In this document: positions 25,579 to 34,198 of the stretch, piece by piece
Layout of the letters: every line of letters starts with the position of its first letter
How positions within the stretch are numbered: the first letter of the stretch is position 1
Origin: SYFY01 sp041752315
GTDB lineage: Bacteria; Pseudomonadota; Gammaproteobacteria; Pseudomonadales; Azotimanducaceae
Assembly: GCA_041752315.1 (NCBI GenBank)
Contig: JBGSHJ010000086.1
Span: 62,001-126,000 of the forward strand
DNA length: 64,000 bases
Direction: 5' to 3'
Notes under the pieces: generated by a model
The model's database searches: none
What the model was told of the DNA's origin: nothing
What the model saw: only the letters and a program-made list of their open reading frames with translations
Position numbers and translations under genes: made by a program

Positions 25579-25815
25579 CTATACCTTGATGCCAGAAGCT
25601 CGCAGGTCCACCAGCACAGCTTCGATGCCACGCTTGTCGATCACCCGCATGCCATTGGTCGACACACGCAGTCGGACAAAACGCTTTTCGCTTTCCACCC
25701 AGAAGCGCTTGCTCTGCAAGTTCGGCAGAAAACGGCGCCGCGTCTTGTTCTGGGCATGGCTGATCTTGTTTCCGCTTTGCGGTCGTTTTCCGGTGACCTG
25801 GCACACTTGGGACAT
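25579..25815 (-). CDS. rpmB: 50S ribosomal protein L28
   Basis: A 78-residue large-subunit protein. MSQVCQVTGKRPQSGNKISH and NKTRRRFLPNLQSKRFWVES are characteristic, and the end reads DKRGIEAVLVDLRASGIKV. The ATG at 25815 matches the family; an in-frame start 22 codons further upstream is not supported. First gene of rpmB-rpmG, 69 bases downstream of radC on the same strand. Confidence 0.96.
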   Translation of the reverse strand: MSQVCQVTGKRPQSGNKISHAQNKTRRRFLPNLQSKRFWVESEKRFVRLRVSTNGMRVIDKRGIEAVLVDLRASGIKV

Positions 25816-25884
25816 GATCTGTCTGGGCTGGCAAAAAAGGAGCGGCTTTATACACCAGACTGCTCGCACGGTCAAAACCAACTG

Positions 25885-26631
25885 TCAGGACAACAGGCCC
25901 CGTTCCGCCATGGACACCGTCTGACCTTTGCCAACCACGATGTGATCCAGCAACCGGACACCAACTTCCATCAGCAAGGGTCGCAGCCGTTCGGTCAATG
26001 CAATATCGGCGAGGCTGGGCTCTGCAACCCCTGAGGGATGGTTATGTACCAGAATGATTGCTGCCGAGTTGAGCTCCAGGCAGCGTTTGAGGATCTCTCG
26101 CGGATAGACGCTGGCACTGTCGATGGTCCCGGCAAACAAGACCTCGAACTTCAGCAGGCGATGCCTCGAATCCAGCATCAGGCAGGCAAAAACCTCCCGC
26201 GGCAGACTGCTCAGCTTGAGTTGAAGCAGTCGCTGAACGGCTGCCGAGGAAGAAAGAATCGGCCCATCGCCAAGCTCTTCCCGCGCAACCCGCTCCGCGA
26301 GTCCAAGTACGGCCTTGAGAGTCGCCACCTTGGCGTTTCCCAGGCCAGGCTCACCAAGCAGACGCTCCACGGGGGCACAGAGTACCGCGCCAACGGAGCC
26401 ATAGGTTTCCAGCAGCTGTTCGGCCACTACAACGCTGCTGCGTCCACTCGTACCGGTACCGAGGCAGACGGCCAGCAAATCGGCATCCGCCAGACTTGTA
26501 ACCTCCCCGGCAAGCAGCCGTTCCCGCGGCCGGTAACGGTAGCTCAACTGCTTTTGCCGTGCGCTGCTTGGTGGTTGCAGTCCAATGTCGATGCTATCGT
26601 GTGACCTGGCATCTCCAGCACATGTTTTCAT
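25885..26631 (-). CDS. radC: RadC family JAB/MPN-domain protein
   Basis: A protein of about 248 residues named for a DNA-repair association that was later withdrawn; the cellular role is unclear. It has the N-terminal helix-hairpin-helix-like region (ERLLAGEVTSLADADLLAVCL) and a C-terminal JAB metalloprotease-like domain with the metal motif VHNHPSGVAEPSLADIALT. The start is uncertain: ATG at 26631 lies 16 bases from the divergent coaBC ATG, and the family-like sequence only begins about 28 residues later. Confidence 0.9.
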   Translation of the reverse strand: MKTCAGDARSHDSIDIGLQPPSSARQKQLSYRYRPRERLLAGEVTSLADADLLAVCLGTGTSGRSSVVVAEQLLETYGSVGAVLCAPVERLLGEPGLGNAKVATLKAVLGLAERVAREELGDGPILSSSAAVQRLLQLKLSSLPREVFACLMLDSRHRLLKFEVLFAGTIDSASVYPREILKRCLELNSAAIILVHNHPSGVAEPSLADIALTERLRPLLMEVGVRLLDHIVVGKGQTVSMAERGLLS

Positions 26632-26647
26632 TCGGGCGGTCTCGTCG

Positions 26648-27874
26648 ATGACTCTGGCAGGCAAGCACATCCTACTTGGCGTCACGGGAGGTATTGCAGC
26701 GTACAAAGCGCCAATGCTTGTGCGACTCCTCCGGAAGGCGGGTGCTGAAGTTCAGATCGTACTTACCCGATCTGCGGAGCAGTTTGTCGCCCCGCACGCC
26801 CTCGCTGCTGTCGCCGGATCGATTCCGCGCAGCGACCTCTTTGATCTCGACGCCGAGGCTGCCATGGGCCACATCGAACTTGCGCGATGGGCTGATGTGG
26901 TTTTGATTGCCCCGGCGACGGCACACTGCCTGGCACAATTGGCACAGGGTTTTGCCGGCGACCTCCTCAGCACCATCTGCCTGGCGACCAGGGCTCGGGT
27001 ATTGCTCGCTCCCGCAATGAACATGGTGATGTGGGAAGCCGCATCGGTGCAGGCCAATGTTCTGCGTCTGCGGGAGCACGGCCGTGTCGTACTTGGACCT
27101 GCCAGCGGCGACCAGGCGTGCGGGGAAACAGGTCCGGGAAGAATGCTTGAGCCGGAAGAGCTGGTTGCCGCCCTGGACGCGTTGTTCACCAACGTGGATC
27201 AGCCGCTCAGCGGGTTGCGTTTCACGGTCACTGCGGGACCGACCCGGGAGGCCATCGACCCGGTGCGTTTCATCTCCAACCACAGTTCTGGCAAGCAGGG
27301 TTATGCCATCGCCTCGGCAGCAGCCTCACTGGGTGCGGCCGTGACCCTGATCACCGGACCCACGGCCTTGCCACTCCCCCCTGGCGTTACCACCATCCAG
27401 GTCGAGAGTGCCCAGCAGATGCTTGACGCTGTACTCGAACACACCACCGACTGTCATGTATTCATTGGGGTCGCTGCCGTGGCAGATTATCGGCCAGCGA
27501 ACAGTCGAGCGCAGAAGATCAAACGTCATGAAGATGGTCTTCAGACCATAGCGCTTGTCCAGAATCCCGACATCATCGCGACCGTGGCAGGCCTTCCCAC
27601 CCGACCGCTCCTGGTGGTCGGGTTTGCGGCAGAGACCAACGATGCATTGCGACACGCCCGTGACAAGCGCGTCCGCAAAAAGCTGGATGCAATCGTCGTC
27701 AACGATGTCTCCGACCCGAGCATCGGTTTCAACTCGGATCTGAACGCAGTGACGCTGATCACGGCCGAAGGCGAGCGGGTTTTTCCTGCCCAGGCAAAAT
27801 CGCTGCTTGCTCGGTCACTGGTGCTGGAACTCGCCAGAACCATTCAAAGTAGGTTAGCGCCAACCAACCCTTGA
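26648..27874 (+). CDS. coaBC: Bifunctional phosphopantothenoylcysteine decarboxylase/synthetase
   Basis: It makes 4'-phosphopantetheine from 4'-phosphopantothenate and cysteine: the C-terminal CoaB part ligates cysteine, and the N-terminal CoaC flavoprotein decarboxylates. 408 residues. CoaC: GKHILLGVTGGIAAYKA, the region APATAHCLAQLAQGFAGDLL, and APAMNMVMWE. CoaB: VTAGPTREAIDPVRFISNHS, GVAAVADYRP, QNPDIIATV and VNDVS. ATG at 26648 fits the family start. In Pseudomonas dut lies between this gene and algC; here only 61 bases without a gene separate them. Confidence 0.96.
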   Translation: MTLAGKHILLGVTGGIAAYKAPMLVRLLRKAGAEVQIVLTRSAEQFVAPHALAAVAGSIPRSDLFDLDAEAAMGHIELARWADVVLIAPATAHCLAQLAQGFAGDLLSTICLATRARVLLAPAMNMVMWEAASVQANVLRLREHGRVVLGPASGDQACGETGPGRMLEPEELVAALDALFTNVDQPLSGLRFTVTAGPTREAIDPVRFISNHSSGKQGYAIASAAASLGAAVTLITGPTALPLPPGVTTIQVESAQQMLDAVLEHTTDCHVFIGVAAVADYRPANSRAQKIKRHEDGLQTIALVQNPDIIATVAGLPTRPLLVVGFAAETNDALRHARDKRVRKKLDAIVVNDVSDPSIGFNSDLNAVTLITAEGERVFPAQAKSLLARSLVLELARTIQSRLAPTNP

Positions 27875-27935
27875 GGGCCTGAAAACTCTGGCAAGCGCGA
27901 CAGGTGCTGGATACTATTCAGCAGGAGGGCGACGA

Positions 27936-30551
27936 GTGCAGAAACAAGGAAGCAGCGTGACCAGTGCTCAGCAGGAGATCAACGTAGCCGACACTTCCGT
28001 CAGCGCTTCCGGCGATATATGGGTTCATGCACTCACCGCCATCATCGTTGCCACGATCGGGATCACCACCGCCTTTGTCGTGCTTTGGTGGCTTCTTATT
28101 GAAAGTGGGGGTCGTAACTCGGAAGTCACCCGCAACGAAACTACGCACCGGCAACTTCTGGCTGTCATCAACGGCAGGCTGAAGGAGCTCGAGTCCCAGA
28201 CGTCGTTCCTTGCTTCTTCTCCCTCGATCACGGCGAAGCTCCTGGCCACCCAGGGCGCAACGCCAGCCGCCGGGCAGCCATCCGATGAACTGACACCCCT
28301 GTTTCCGCACTTTCGCAGGATCGGCGTCTTCCCGCGTGACTCCGCCGAGGTCGATCTCAAGTCTCCCATCCCGATCACGTTCGCCGCGCTGGATCTCATG
28401 CGGAAGGCGGAAACCCAGCCCTTCGCAGGTCCGGAAGCCTCAACGAGCCAGCGTGATCTCATCTATGCAGCTGCGCCCATCACGGTCCAGGGGAAGGTCG
28501 CCGGGATTCTCTTTGTCGTCGTGGACAGCACTTATTTTGCTACTCCCTTCGAGACCATGGACCCATCGATCGGCTCGATTGAACTGGTCCAGAGCTTCAT
28601 GGGATCAACGCCAACGACCATTCTCCAATGGGGAGCAGGCGAAAACTCTGACCAGAAGATTGAAGGCACGACGGCCAATCCAAACTGGACATTAAAATTT
28701 CAACCATCGGCAAACACGGCGAACCGCGTCTCGGCCACCAGTTTGCTGGCACCGCTGCTGCTTTGCCTGGCCGTGGTCCTTGGAGGTGTTTTTATCGCTT
28801 TTTCCCGATTGGGACGGAATCTGACTTCGGATCTTGGCGCGCTGCGCGAGTACGGGGCAAAACTGATCAGCGACGGCACCGCCAAACCGGCACGCTTCAA
28901 CTTCAGCGCCATACAGGTCCTCGCCGCCTCCCTGGGCAGGACACAACCAACACCGCCCGCCGCAGCAGCCGCCGACAGCGGCGCCAACATTACGCGGCCA
29001 GTGAAGCCGGTAAAATCGCGGTCGGGGAGCCGGACCGGTACACGCATCAACGAACTGCTGGCGGAAAACCGCGAAAGTGAGGACGAAGGAGACTTTCTGG
29101 AGGTCACATCCGGAGAGTCACAAACAACAACAAGTCATGGAATGCAATTGCAGGAAAATCCCGGACCGGCCGACCTCGGCCTGAAGCTTGACCCGACCAT
29201 ATTTCGCGCCTACGACATCCGCGGCATAACCACCACGAATCTGACCCCCGACGTTGTTTACTGGATCGGCAGGGCTTTTGCATCGGAGGCGCTTGCTCTG
29301 GATCAGAACACCGTCGCAATCGGGCGCGATGGGCGATTGTCCAGCCCACAGTTGCGTGATTCGCTTGCCAGAGGTTTGAACGAGGGCGGCGTGGATGTCC
29401 TGGATATCGGAATGGTACCGACTCCGTTGCTCTACTACGCGACGCATGAACTGAACACCGGTACCGGTATCATGATCACCGGCAGCCATAATCCTCCCGA
29501 GTACAACGGGCTGAAGATGGTCCTGGCCGGCGTCACTCTCGCCGAAGAACGCATTGCGCGCCTGCTGGAGAGACTCCAGCAGAACGATCTGACCCAGGGG
29601 CGTGGCGAAACGGAAACCGTATCCATACTGGATCGTTATCTGGGTCGGGTCCTGGCAGACGTGGCCATCGCTGATCCACTCAAGGTCGTGATCGACTGCG
29701 GGAACGGTGTGGCCGGTCTGGTTGCTCCCAGACTGGTGGAAGAGATGGGTTGCGAGGTGATTCCACTTTACTGCGATGTGGATGGCAATTTCCCGAACCA
29801 CCATCCTGATCCGGCCGAACCGCATAACCTTGAAGATCTGATCACGGTGGTGCAATCCGAAGGTGCCGATATCGGACTGGCCTTCGATGGCGACGGTGAC
29901 CGACTTGGGGTGGTCACCAATCGCGGGGAGATCATCTGGCCCGACAAGCTGATGATGTTGTTCAGCCAGGACATCGTTGGTCGCAATCCGGGTGCGGACA
30001 TCATCTACGACGTCAAGTGCTCCCGACACCTGAATACGTTGATCAGCGAGTATGGTGGCCGGCCCATCATGTGGAAAACGGGTCACTCGCACATGAAGGC
30101 AAAGATCAAGGAAACTGGCGCACTGCTCGCAGGCGAGTTCTCCGGTCACATCTGTTTTGGAGAGCGCTGGTACGGGTTTGATGATGCGCTCTATTCGGCT
30201 GCGCGCCTCCTGGAAATCGTCAGCGCGGAAAGCCGCACGGTTGACGAGCTGTTTGCACAGTTCCCGGTAACGTTCTCGACACCAGAGATCAAGATCAATA
30301 CCACCGATCGCGCCAAGTTCGAGATCATGGACAGGTTGCGCTCGGAAGCGAACTTCGGCGACGGTACGATTACCACCATCGATGGTCTTCGCGTCGATTA
30401 TTCGGACGGCTGGGGTTTGATCAGACCGTCCAACACGAGTCCGGTTCTGTCTTTGCGCTTCGAAGCCGACGGCCAGTCGGCGCTGCAACGCATTCAGCTG
30501 ATCTTCCAGAAGCAGCTCTCCGCCATCGATCCCGCGCTCAAGATCGGATAA
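27936..30551 (+). CDS. algC: Membrane-anchored phosphomannomutase/phosphoglucomutase (AlgC long form)
   Basis: An 871-residue two-part protein. Residues about 420-871 are the alpha-D-phosphohexomutase that interconverts mannose and glucose 6- and 1-phosphates for LPS and exopolysaccharide precursors: FRAYDIRG (422), catalytic serine loop TGSHNPPEYNG (about 514), metal loop FDGDGDRLG (about 649), sugar-binding GEFSGHICF (about 732) and phosphate-binding RPSNTSP (about 829). Residues 1-410 hold a membrane helix (29-54), an extracytoplasmic domain of about 200 residues, a second helix (about 262-287) and a flexible Ala/Pro/Ser-rich linker. The start is GTG at 27936 with AGGAGG just upstream, so the long form is well supported. 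argB follows after three bases. Confidence 0.93.
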   Translation: MQKQGSSVTSAQQEINVADTSVSASGDIWVHALTAIIVATIGITTAFVVLWWLLIESGGRNSEVTRNETTHRQLLAVINGRLKELESQTSFLASSPSITAKLLATQGATPAAGQPSDELTPLFPHFRRIGVFPRDSAEVDLKSPIPITFAALDLMRKAETQPFAGPEASTSQRDLIYAAAPITVQGKVAGILFVVVDSTYFATPFETMDPSIGSIELVQSFMGSTPTTILQWGAGENSDQKIEGTTANPNWTLKFQPSANTANRVSATSLLAPLLLCLAVVLGGVFIAFSRLGRNLTSDLGALREYGAKLISDGTAKPARFNFSAIQVLAASLGRTQPTPPAAAAADSGANITRPVKPVKSRSGSRTGTRINELLAENRESEDEGDFLEVTSGESQTTTSHGMQLQENPGPADLGLKLDPTIFRAYDIRGITTTNLTPDVVYWIGRAFASEALALDQNTVAIGRDGRLSSPQLRDSLARGLNEGGVDVLDIGMVPTPLLYYATHELNTGTGIMITGSHNPPEYNGLKMVLAGVTLAEERIARLLERLQQNDLTQGRGETETVSILDRYLGRVLADVAIADPLKVVIDCGNGVAGLVAPRLVEEMGCEVIPLYCDVDGNFPNHHPDPAEPHNLEDLITVVQSEGADIGLAFDGDGDRLGVVTNRGEIIWPDKLMMLFSQDIVGRNPGADIIYDVKCSRHLNTLISEYGGRPIMWKTGHSHMKAKIKETGALLAGEFSGHICFGERWYGFDDALYSAARLLEIVSAESRTVDELFAQFPVTFSTPEIKINTTDRAKFEIMDRLRSEANFGDGTITTIDGLRVDYSDGWGLIRPSNTSPVLSLRFEADGQSALQRIQLIFQKQLSAIDPALKIG

Positions 30552-30554
30552 CAC

Positions 30555-31439
30555 ATGGACTCCAATACAATCAACAACACGGCCCGCGTACTGGTAGAAG
30601 CACTCCCGTATATTCGTCGTTTCCAGGGTTCAACGCTGGTCGTGAAATACGGTGGCAATGCAATGGTCGAAGACCAGCTTTCCATCGAATTTGCACAGGA
30701 CGTGGTGCTGTTGAAGCTGGTCGGCCTGAATCCCGTTGTCGTGCATGGTGGTGGTCCCCAGATTGGGGACCTGTTGAAGCGTCTCAACATCGAATCAAGG
30801 TTTGTGGACGGACTCCGCGTAACCGATGAACAAACGATGGATGTTGTGCAGATGGTGCTTGGCGGACTCGTCAACCAGAAGATTGTTTCGCTCCTCAATC
30901 ACCAGGGCGGCCGGGCGGTCGGCGTTACCGGCAAGGATGGGAACCTGATCCAGGCGAGGAAGTTCAAACTCGAACGCAAGACGCCGGAACTGGAAGCACC
31001 TGAGATCATCGACATCGGGCAGGTGGGCGAAATCGTCAACATTCAGACCGACGTTTTAACCACGTTGATGAAGGATGGTTTCATTCCGGTCATTGCACCG
31101 ATAGGCGTCGGTGAAGACGGTGAGTCCTACAACATCAACGCCGATACGGTCGCCGGCAAGATCGCCGAATATCTGGGCGCGGAAAAACTGATCCTGCTGA
31201 CCAACACCCCTGGTGTGCTGGATACCAGCAAACAGACCATCAGTGAGTTGTCGCGTGCGGATGTCGCGCGCCTGATTGCGGATGGCACGATCGGCTCCGG
31301 CATGCTGCCAAAAGTTGAATGCGCGTTGGAGGCCTTGTCAGGAGGGGTTGGCAGTGTACAGATAGTCGATGGCACCGTTTCGCATGCATTGCTCCTCGAA
31401 ATATTTACCGACAGCGGTGTCGGTACGAAAATCAGCTGA
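30555..31439 (+). CDS. argB: Acetylglutamate kinase
   Basis: It phosphorylates N-acetylglutamate, the second step of arginine synthesis, 294 residues. Motifs: VVKYGGNAM, VVVHGGGPQIGDLL, GVTGKDGNLI, NINADTVAGKIAEYL and LLTNTPGVLD. The N-terminal helix NNTARVLVEALPYIRRF is of the kind found in arginine-inhibited hexameric enzymes, so feedback control by arginine is likely. Directly follows algC and precedes slmA by four bases. Confidence 0.97.
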   Translation: MDSNTINNTARVLVEALPYIRRFQGSTLVVKYGGNAMVEDQLSIEFAQDVVLLKLVGLNPVVVHGGGPQIGDLLKRLNIESRFVDGLRVTDEQTMDVVQMVLGGLVNQKIVSLLNHQGGRAVGVTGKDGNLIQARKFKLERKTPELEAPEIIDIGQVGEIVNIQTDVLTTLMKDGFIPVIAPIGVGEDGESYNINADTVAGKIAEYLGAEKLILLTNTPGVLDTSKQTISELSRADVARLIADGTIGSGMLPKVECALEALSGGVGSVQIVDGTVSHALLLEIFTDSGVGTKIS

Positions 31440-31443
31440 GCAG

Positions 31444-32079
31444 ATGCCCGTGCCCAGAGAGCGCTCGACACGAAAGCAACAGATTCTGGAAGCCCTGGCT
31501 TTGATGTTGCAGGACAATCCAGGTGCGCGTATCACCACGGCCAACCTCGCCAGGCAGGTCGGTGTATCGGAAGCCGCTCTGTACCGGCATTTTCCAAGCA
31601 AGGCGAAGATGTTCGAAGGGCTTATCGAGTTCATCGAGGAGAGCCTGTTCAGCCGCATCAACCGGATACAACGTGGTGCGGACGGCGCGGCCCCGGATGG
31701 CTCTGGGGAACTTGCCCCTTTCGATCAGTGTGCAGCAATCCTGAATCTGGTCCTTACCTTCGCCGAACGGAACCCGGGGTTTTCCCGGCTACTTGTGGGC
31801 GACGCACTGCAGGGTGAAACAGAGCGATTGCGCATGCGTATGCGACAGGTGTTCGAACGACTGGAAACTCACTTGCGTCAGGTAGTGCGCGCAGACCAGG
31901 AATCGCACAAATCGCTGCCCCCAACTCCTGCGAACATAGGCGCGAATCTGTTGCTTGCGGCCGTGGAAGGGCGAATCAACCAGTTTGTACGCAGCGAATT
32001 CAAATCGTTGCCGACAACCGGCTGGAATGAACAATGGCGATTGCTCGGTGGAGCAGTCTTCAGCACGGGCCCCGTCTGA
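31444..32079 (+). CDS. slmA: SlmA-type nucleoid occlusion factor (TetR family)
   Basis: A 211-residue TetR-fold DNA-binding protein. The N-terminal helix-turn-helix is ITTANLARQVGVSEAALYRHFPSKAKMFEG in two stretches (about 28-60), and the C-terminal part (FDQCAAILNLVLTFAERNPGFSRLL, VEGRINQFVRSEFK) matches SlmA, which binds chromosomal sites and blocks FtsZ assembly over the nucleoid. The algC/argB neighbourhood also fits. ATG at 31444 is four bases after argB. Its last 20 bases overlap the 3' end of the convergent DUF4124 gene. Confidence 0.9.
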   Translation: MPVPRERSTRKQQILEALALMLQDNPGARITTANLARQVGVSEAALYRHFPSKAKMFEGLIEFIEESLFSRINRIQRGADGAAPDGSGELAPFDQCAAILNLVLTFAERNPGFSRLLVGDALQGETERLRMRMRQVFERLETHLRQVVRADQESHKSLPPTPANIGANLLLAAVEGRINQFVRSEFKSLPTTGWNEQWRLLGGAVFSTGPV

Positions 32080-32722
32080 GGATTTCGCGCTCTTTCTGGA
32101 ATCGGCTTTCGATCTGACTGTGCTGCAATCGGCGATCACTCACGCTCTTCTCGAGCAACTTGATCTGACCTTTTGCTCTTTCGATGTTCTGAACCAGAAT
32201 TGCCGACAACGTACTGCCGCTTCTTTCCGCACGGGCAGCCTGTGCCAGGAGTTCGGAGTGCTGTCCGCGAACGACAAGCAGGTTTGCCTGGTCGTTGGCA
32301 ATCGCTGTCTCCAGTGCTTCGACGGCCTGGCCCTTGAACCGATCGATATCGGCTTCTGTCTGGTACATCGCCGTGACGCGGAGATAGCCTTCGCGACAAG
32401 CACGCAGTTCCGCCTCTTTCCGGCGTTTCTGTTTGATCTGCGCAGGGGTCAGTTCCGGTGCAACGCGCAGGATCAGACGTCCTGAGCTATCCAGGACGTC
32501 GTATCCCAGCGGTACGCGATCGTTTGGGATGGCATTGGAAATCTCGACCTTGCCCTGGGAATTCACGAACCGATAGAGCCTTCCGGCAGACTGCGCATCC
32601 AATGCCGCCACCAAACCGCCAACAACAACGAAAACGCCCAACCAACGTCCGATGGAGGCTCGAAATCCAGCGCCGGAAAAATGTCTCTCTGACAAGACGC
32701 TCTGGTTCATGTCCCGTTTCAC
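32060..32722 (-). CDS. DUF4124 domain exported protein with coiled coil
   Basis: A 220-residue protein of unknown function. A hydrophobic segment (about 27-43) ending in DAQSAG looks like a signal peptide or anchor. The DUF4124 region follows (LYRFVNSQGKVEISNAIPND, about 49-68). The C-terminal 120 residues are charged, with heptad-like Leu/Ile spacing consistent with a coiled coil. A DUF4124 gene also neighbours pyrE in Pseudomonas. It starts 12 bases after pyrE on the same strand and overlaps slmA tail to tail. Confidence 0.82.
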   Translation of the reverse strand: MKRDMNQSVLSERHFSGAGFRASIGRWLGVFVVVGGLVAALDAQSAGRLYRFVNSQGKVEISNAIPNDRVPLGYDVLDSSGRLILRVAPELTPAQIKQKRRKEAELRACREGYLRVTAMYQTEADIDRFKGQAVEALETAIANDQANLLVVRGQHSELLAQAARAERSGSTLSAILVQNIERAKGQIKLLEKSVSDRRLQHSQIESRFQKEREILRRGPC

Positions 32723-32734
32723 GTCACACCGTTT

Positions 32735-33406
32735 TCACATAACACAGTGCAAATGTCGATAGGCGATTATCGTGTTGCGCAGCGTTTCAACGTTATCAAT
32801 CGCGCGGGCAGGTGCTGCAAGGTAATCGATCACATCCTTGATGTTCACGATGCTGGTCACACGCAAACCATGATCCAGTTCCAACGCCTGCGCAGCCGAC
32901 TGCATCCTTCCTTCAAGTCTTTCCTCCCGATCCAGCGCAATGAGAACCCCGGACACACTGGCGCCGGCTGCTTCTATCAGGCTCTTGGACTCCAGCTTTG
33001 CCGTTCCATCCGTCACGACATCGTCGACGATCAATACGCTGCCCCGCAGTGACGCCCCGATCAGCTGCCCGCCTTCTCCATGCTCCTTTCGCTCTTTGCG
33101 ATTAAACGCCACAGGGAGACTCAGCGGTGTTTCTGCGCCGGCCAGTGCAATCGCCATTGCAGTGGCGATGGGAATGCCCTTGTAGGCGGGTCCAAAGAGA
33201 ACATCACAGTTCAGTGCTTCTGACTGGTATGCCCGAGCGTAGCTCTCGCCCATCTGCCGAAGTGCCAGTCCCGTTGATATCGCACCCAGATTGAAGAAAA
33301 ACGGGCTTTGTCGGCCACTCTTCAGGGTGAACTCGCCAAAACGGAGCACCCCTTCGCGCACCATCAAGTCGATGAAGCCATGCTTCCACTCCGGCAATTC
33401 ACTCAC
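32735..33406 (-). CDS. pyrE: Orotate phosphoribosyltransferase
   Basis: It forms orotidine 5'-phosphate from orotate and PRPP in pyrimidine synthesis, 223 residues. It has LRFGEFTLKSGRQSPFFFN, FGPAYKGIPIATAMA, the flexible catalytic loop FNRKERKEHGEGG and the PRPP motif VLIVDDVVTDGTA. The start is GTG at 33406, overlapping the rph stop as GTGA; this matches the family N-terminus. rph-pyrE coupling is standard in proteobacteria. Confidence 0.96.
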   Translation of the reverse strand: MSELPEWKHGFIDLMVREGVLRFGEFTLKSGRQSPFFFNLGAISTGLALRQMGESYARAYQSEALNCDVLFGPAYKGIPIATAMAIALAGAETPLSLPVAFNRKERKEHGEGGQLIGASLRGSVLIVDDVVTDGTAKLESKSLIEAAGASVSGVLIALDREERLEGRMQSAAQALELDHGLRVTSIVNIKDVIDYLAAPARAIDNVETLRNTIIAYRHLHCVM

Positions 33407-34122
33407 CCTGGTCTCCCGGTAACGGCAGCGCGCTGGCATCCGATCAGTCCCTGAATGCCATGTTCAGCCAGATCCAGGAGCCGATTCAATTCGGTACGCG
33501 AGAAGGTGGCGCCTTCGGCCGTCCCTTGCACCTCGACAAGTCCACCTGACTCCAGCATCACGATATTCATGTCAGAGCCTGCTCGACTGTCTTCTGCGTA
33601 GTCGAGATCAAGTACCGGCTCACCAGCAAAGATCCCTACGGACACAGAAGCCACAAATTGCATGAACGTGTGCTGAAGGGAGGCTTTTGACAGGGCATCA
33701 AACACAGCGACCGCTGCGCCGGTGATGGACGCAGTCCTGGTTCCACCATCTGCCTGAAGAACGTCACAATCGATCTTGATGGTGCGCTCGCCGAGCTTGT
33801 CCAGATCAACGGCCGTACGCAGACTGCGGCCGATCAGGCGCTGAATCTCCAGGGTGCGCCCGCCCTGCTTGCCGCGCGCCGCCTCCCGATCGGATCGAGT
33901 GTGCGTCGACCCCGGCAACATTCCGTACTCGGCGGTCAGCCAGCCTTTGCCAGAGCCTCGCAAAAAGGATGGCACTCCATTTTCAATACAGGCGGTGCAT
34001 AGCACCCGGGTATCACCAAACGACGCCAGAACCGAGCCGCCTGCATGTTTGGTAAAGCCTCGTACCAGTGAAACCTGGCGCATTTCCGAAGGTGATCGGC
34101 CACTTGGCCGCATGGACTGCAT
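33403..34122 (-). CDS. rph: Ribonuclease PH
   Basis: A phosphorolytic 3'-5' exoribonuclease that trims tRNA 3' ends, 239 residues. Motifs: RPSGRSPSEMR, GSVLASFGDTRVLC, GWLTAEYGMLPGSTHTR, QRLIGRSLRTAVDL, IDCDVLQADGGTRTASI and DLDYAEDSRAGSDMN. AGAAGAG lies just upstream of the ATG at 34122; an ATG three codons later is possible. It is divergent from yicC over 76 bases; a TATAAT box sits in this gap. Confidence 0.96.
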   Translation of the reverse strand: MQSMRPSGRSPSEMRQVSLVRGFTKHAGGSVLASFGDTRVLCTACIENGVPSFLRGSGKGWLTAEYGMLPGSTHTRSDREAARGKQGGRTLEIQRLIGRSLRTAVDLDKLGERTIKIDCDVLQADGGTRTASITGAAVAVFDALSKASLQHTFMQFVASVSVGIFAGEPVLDLDYAEDSRAGSDMNIVMLESGGLVEVQGTAEGATFSRTELNRLLDLAEHGIQGLIGCQRAAVTGRPG

Positions 34123-34151
34123 GTTTGCTCTTCTTGAGATTGTGAAAGGGG

Positions 34152-34157
34152 ATTATA
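34152..34157 (-). promoter_or_regulatory. Candidate -10 element for rph-pyrE
   Basis: A perfect TATAAT on the minus strand, 30 bases before the rph ATG. No good -35 hexamer is found at 16-18 bases spacing; the nearest TTGGCG is 20 bases away. The assignment rests on the -10 and its position alone. Confidence 0.35.
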
Positions 34158-34198
34158 ACCACTCGGCTTCAGCCGTCCGCCAAGGTTAGAATCCTGCC

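Noticed and set aside
32715..32730. parS-like sequence (CGTTTCACGTCACACC) near pyrE
   Set aside because: It matches only 12 of 16 positions of the parS consensus, one half-site is poor, and it is far from parAB. No better parS was seen in the window.
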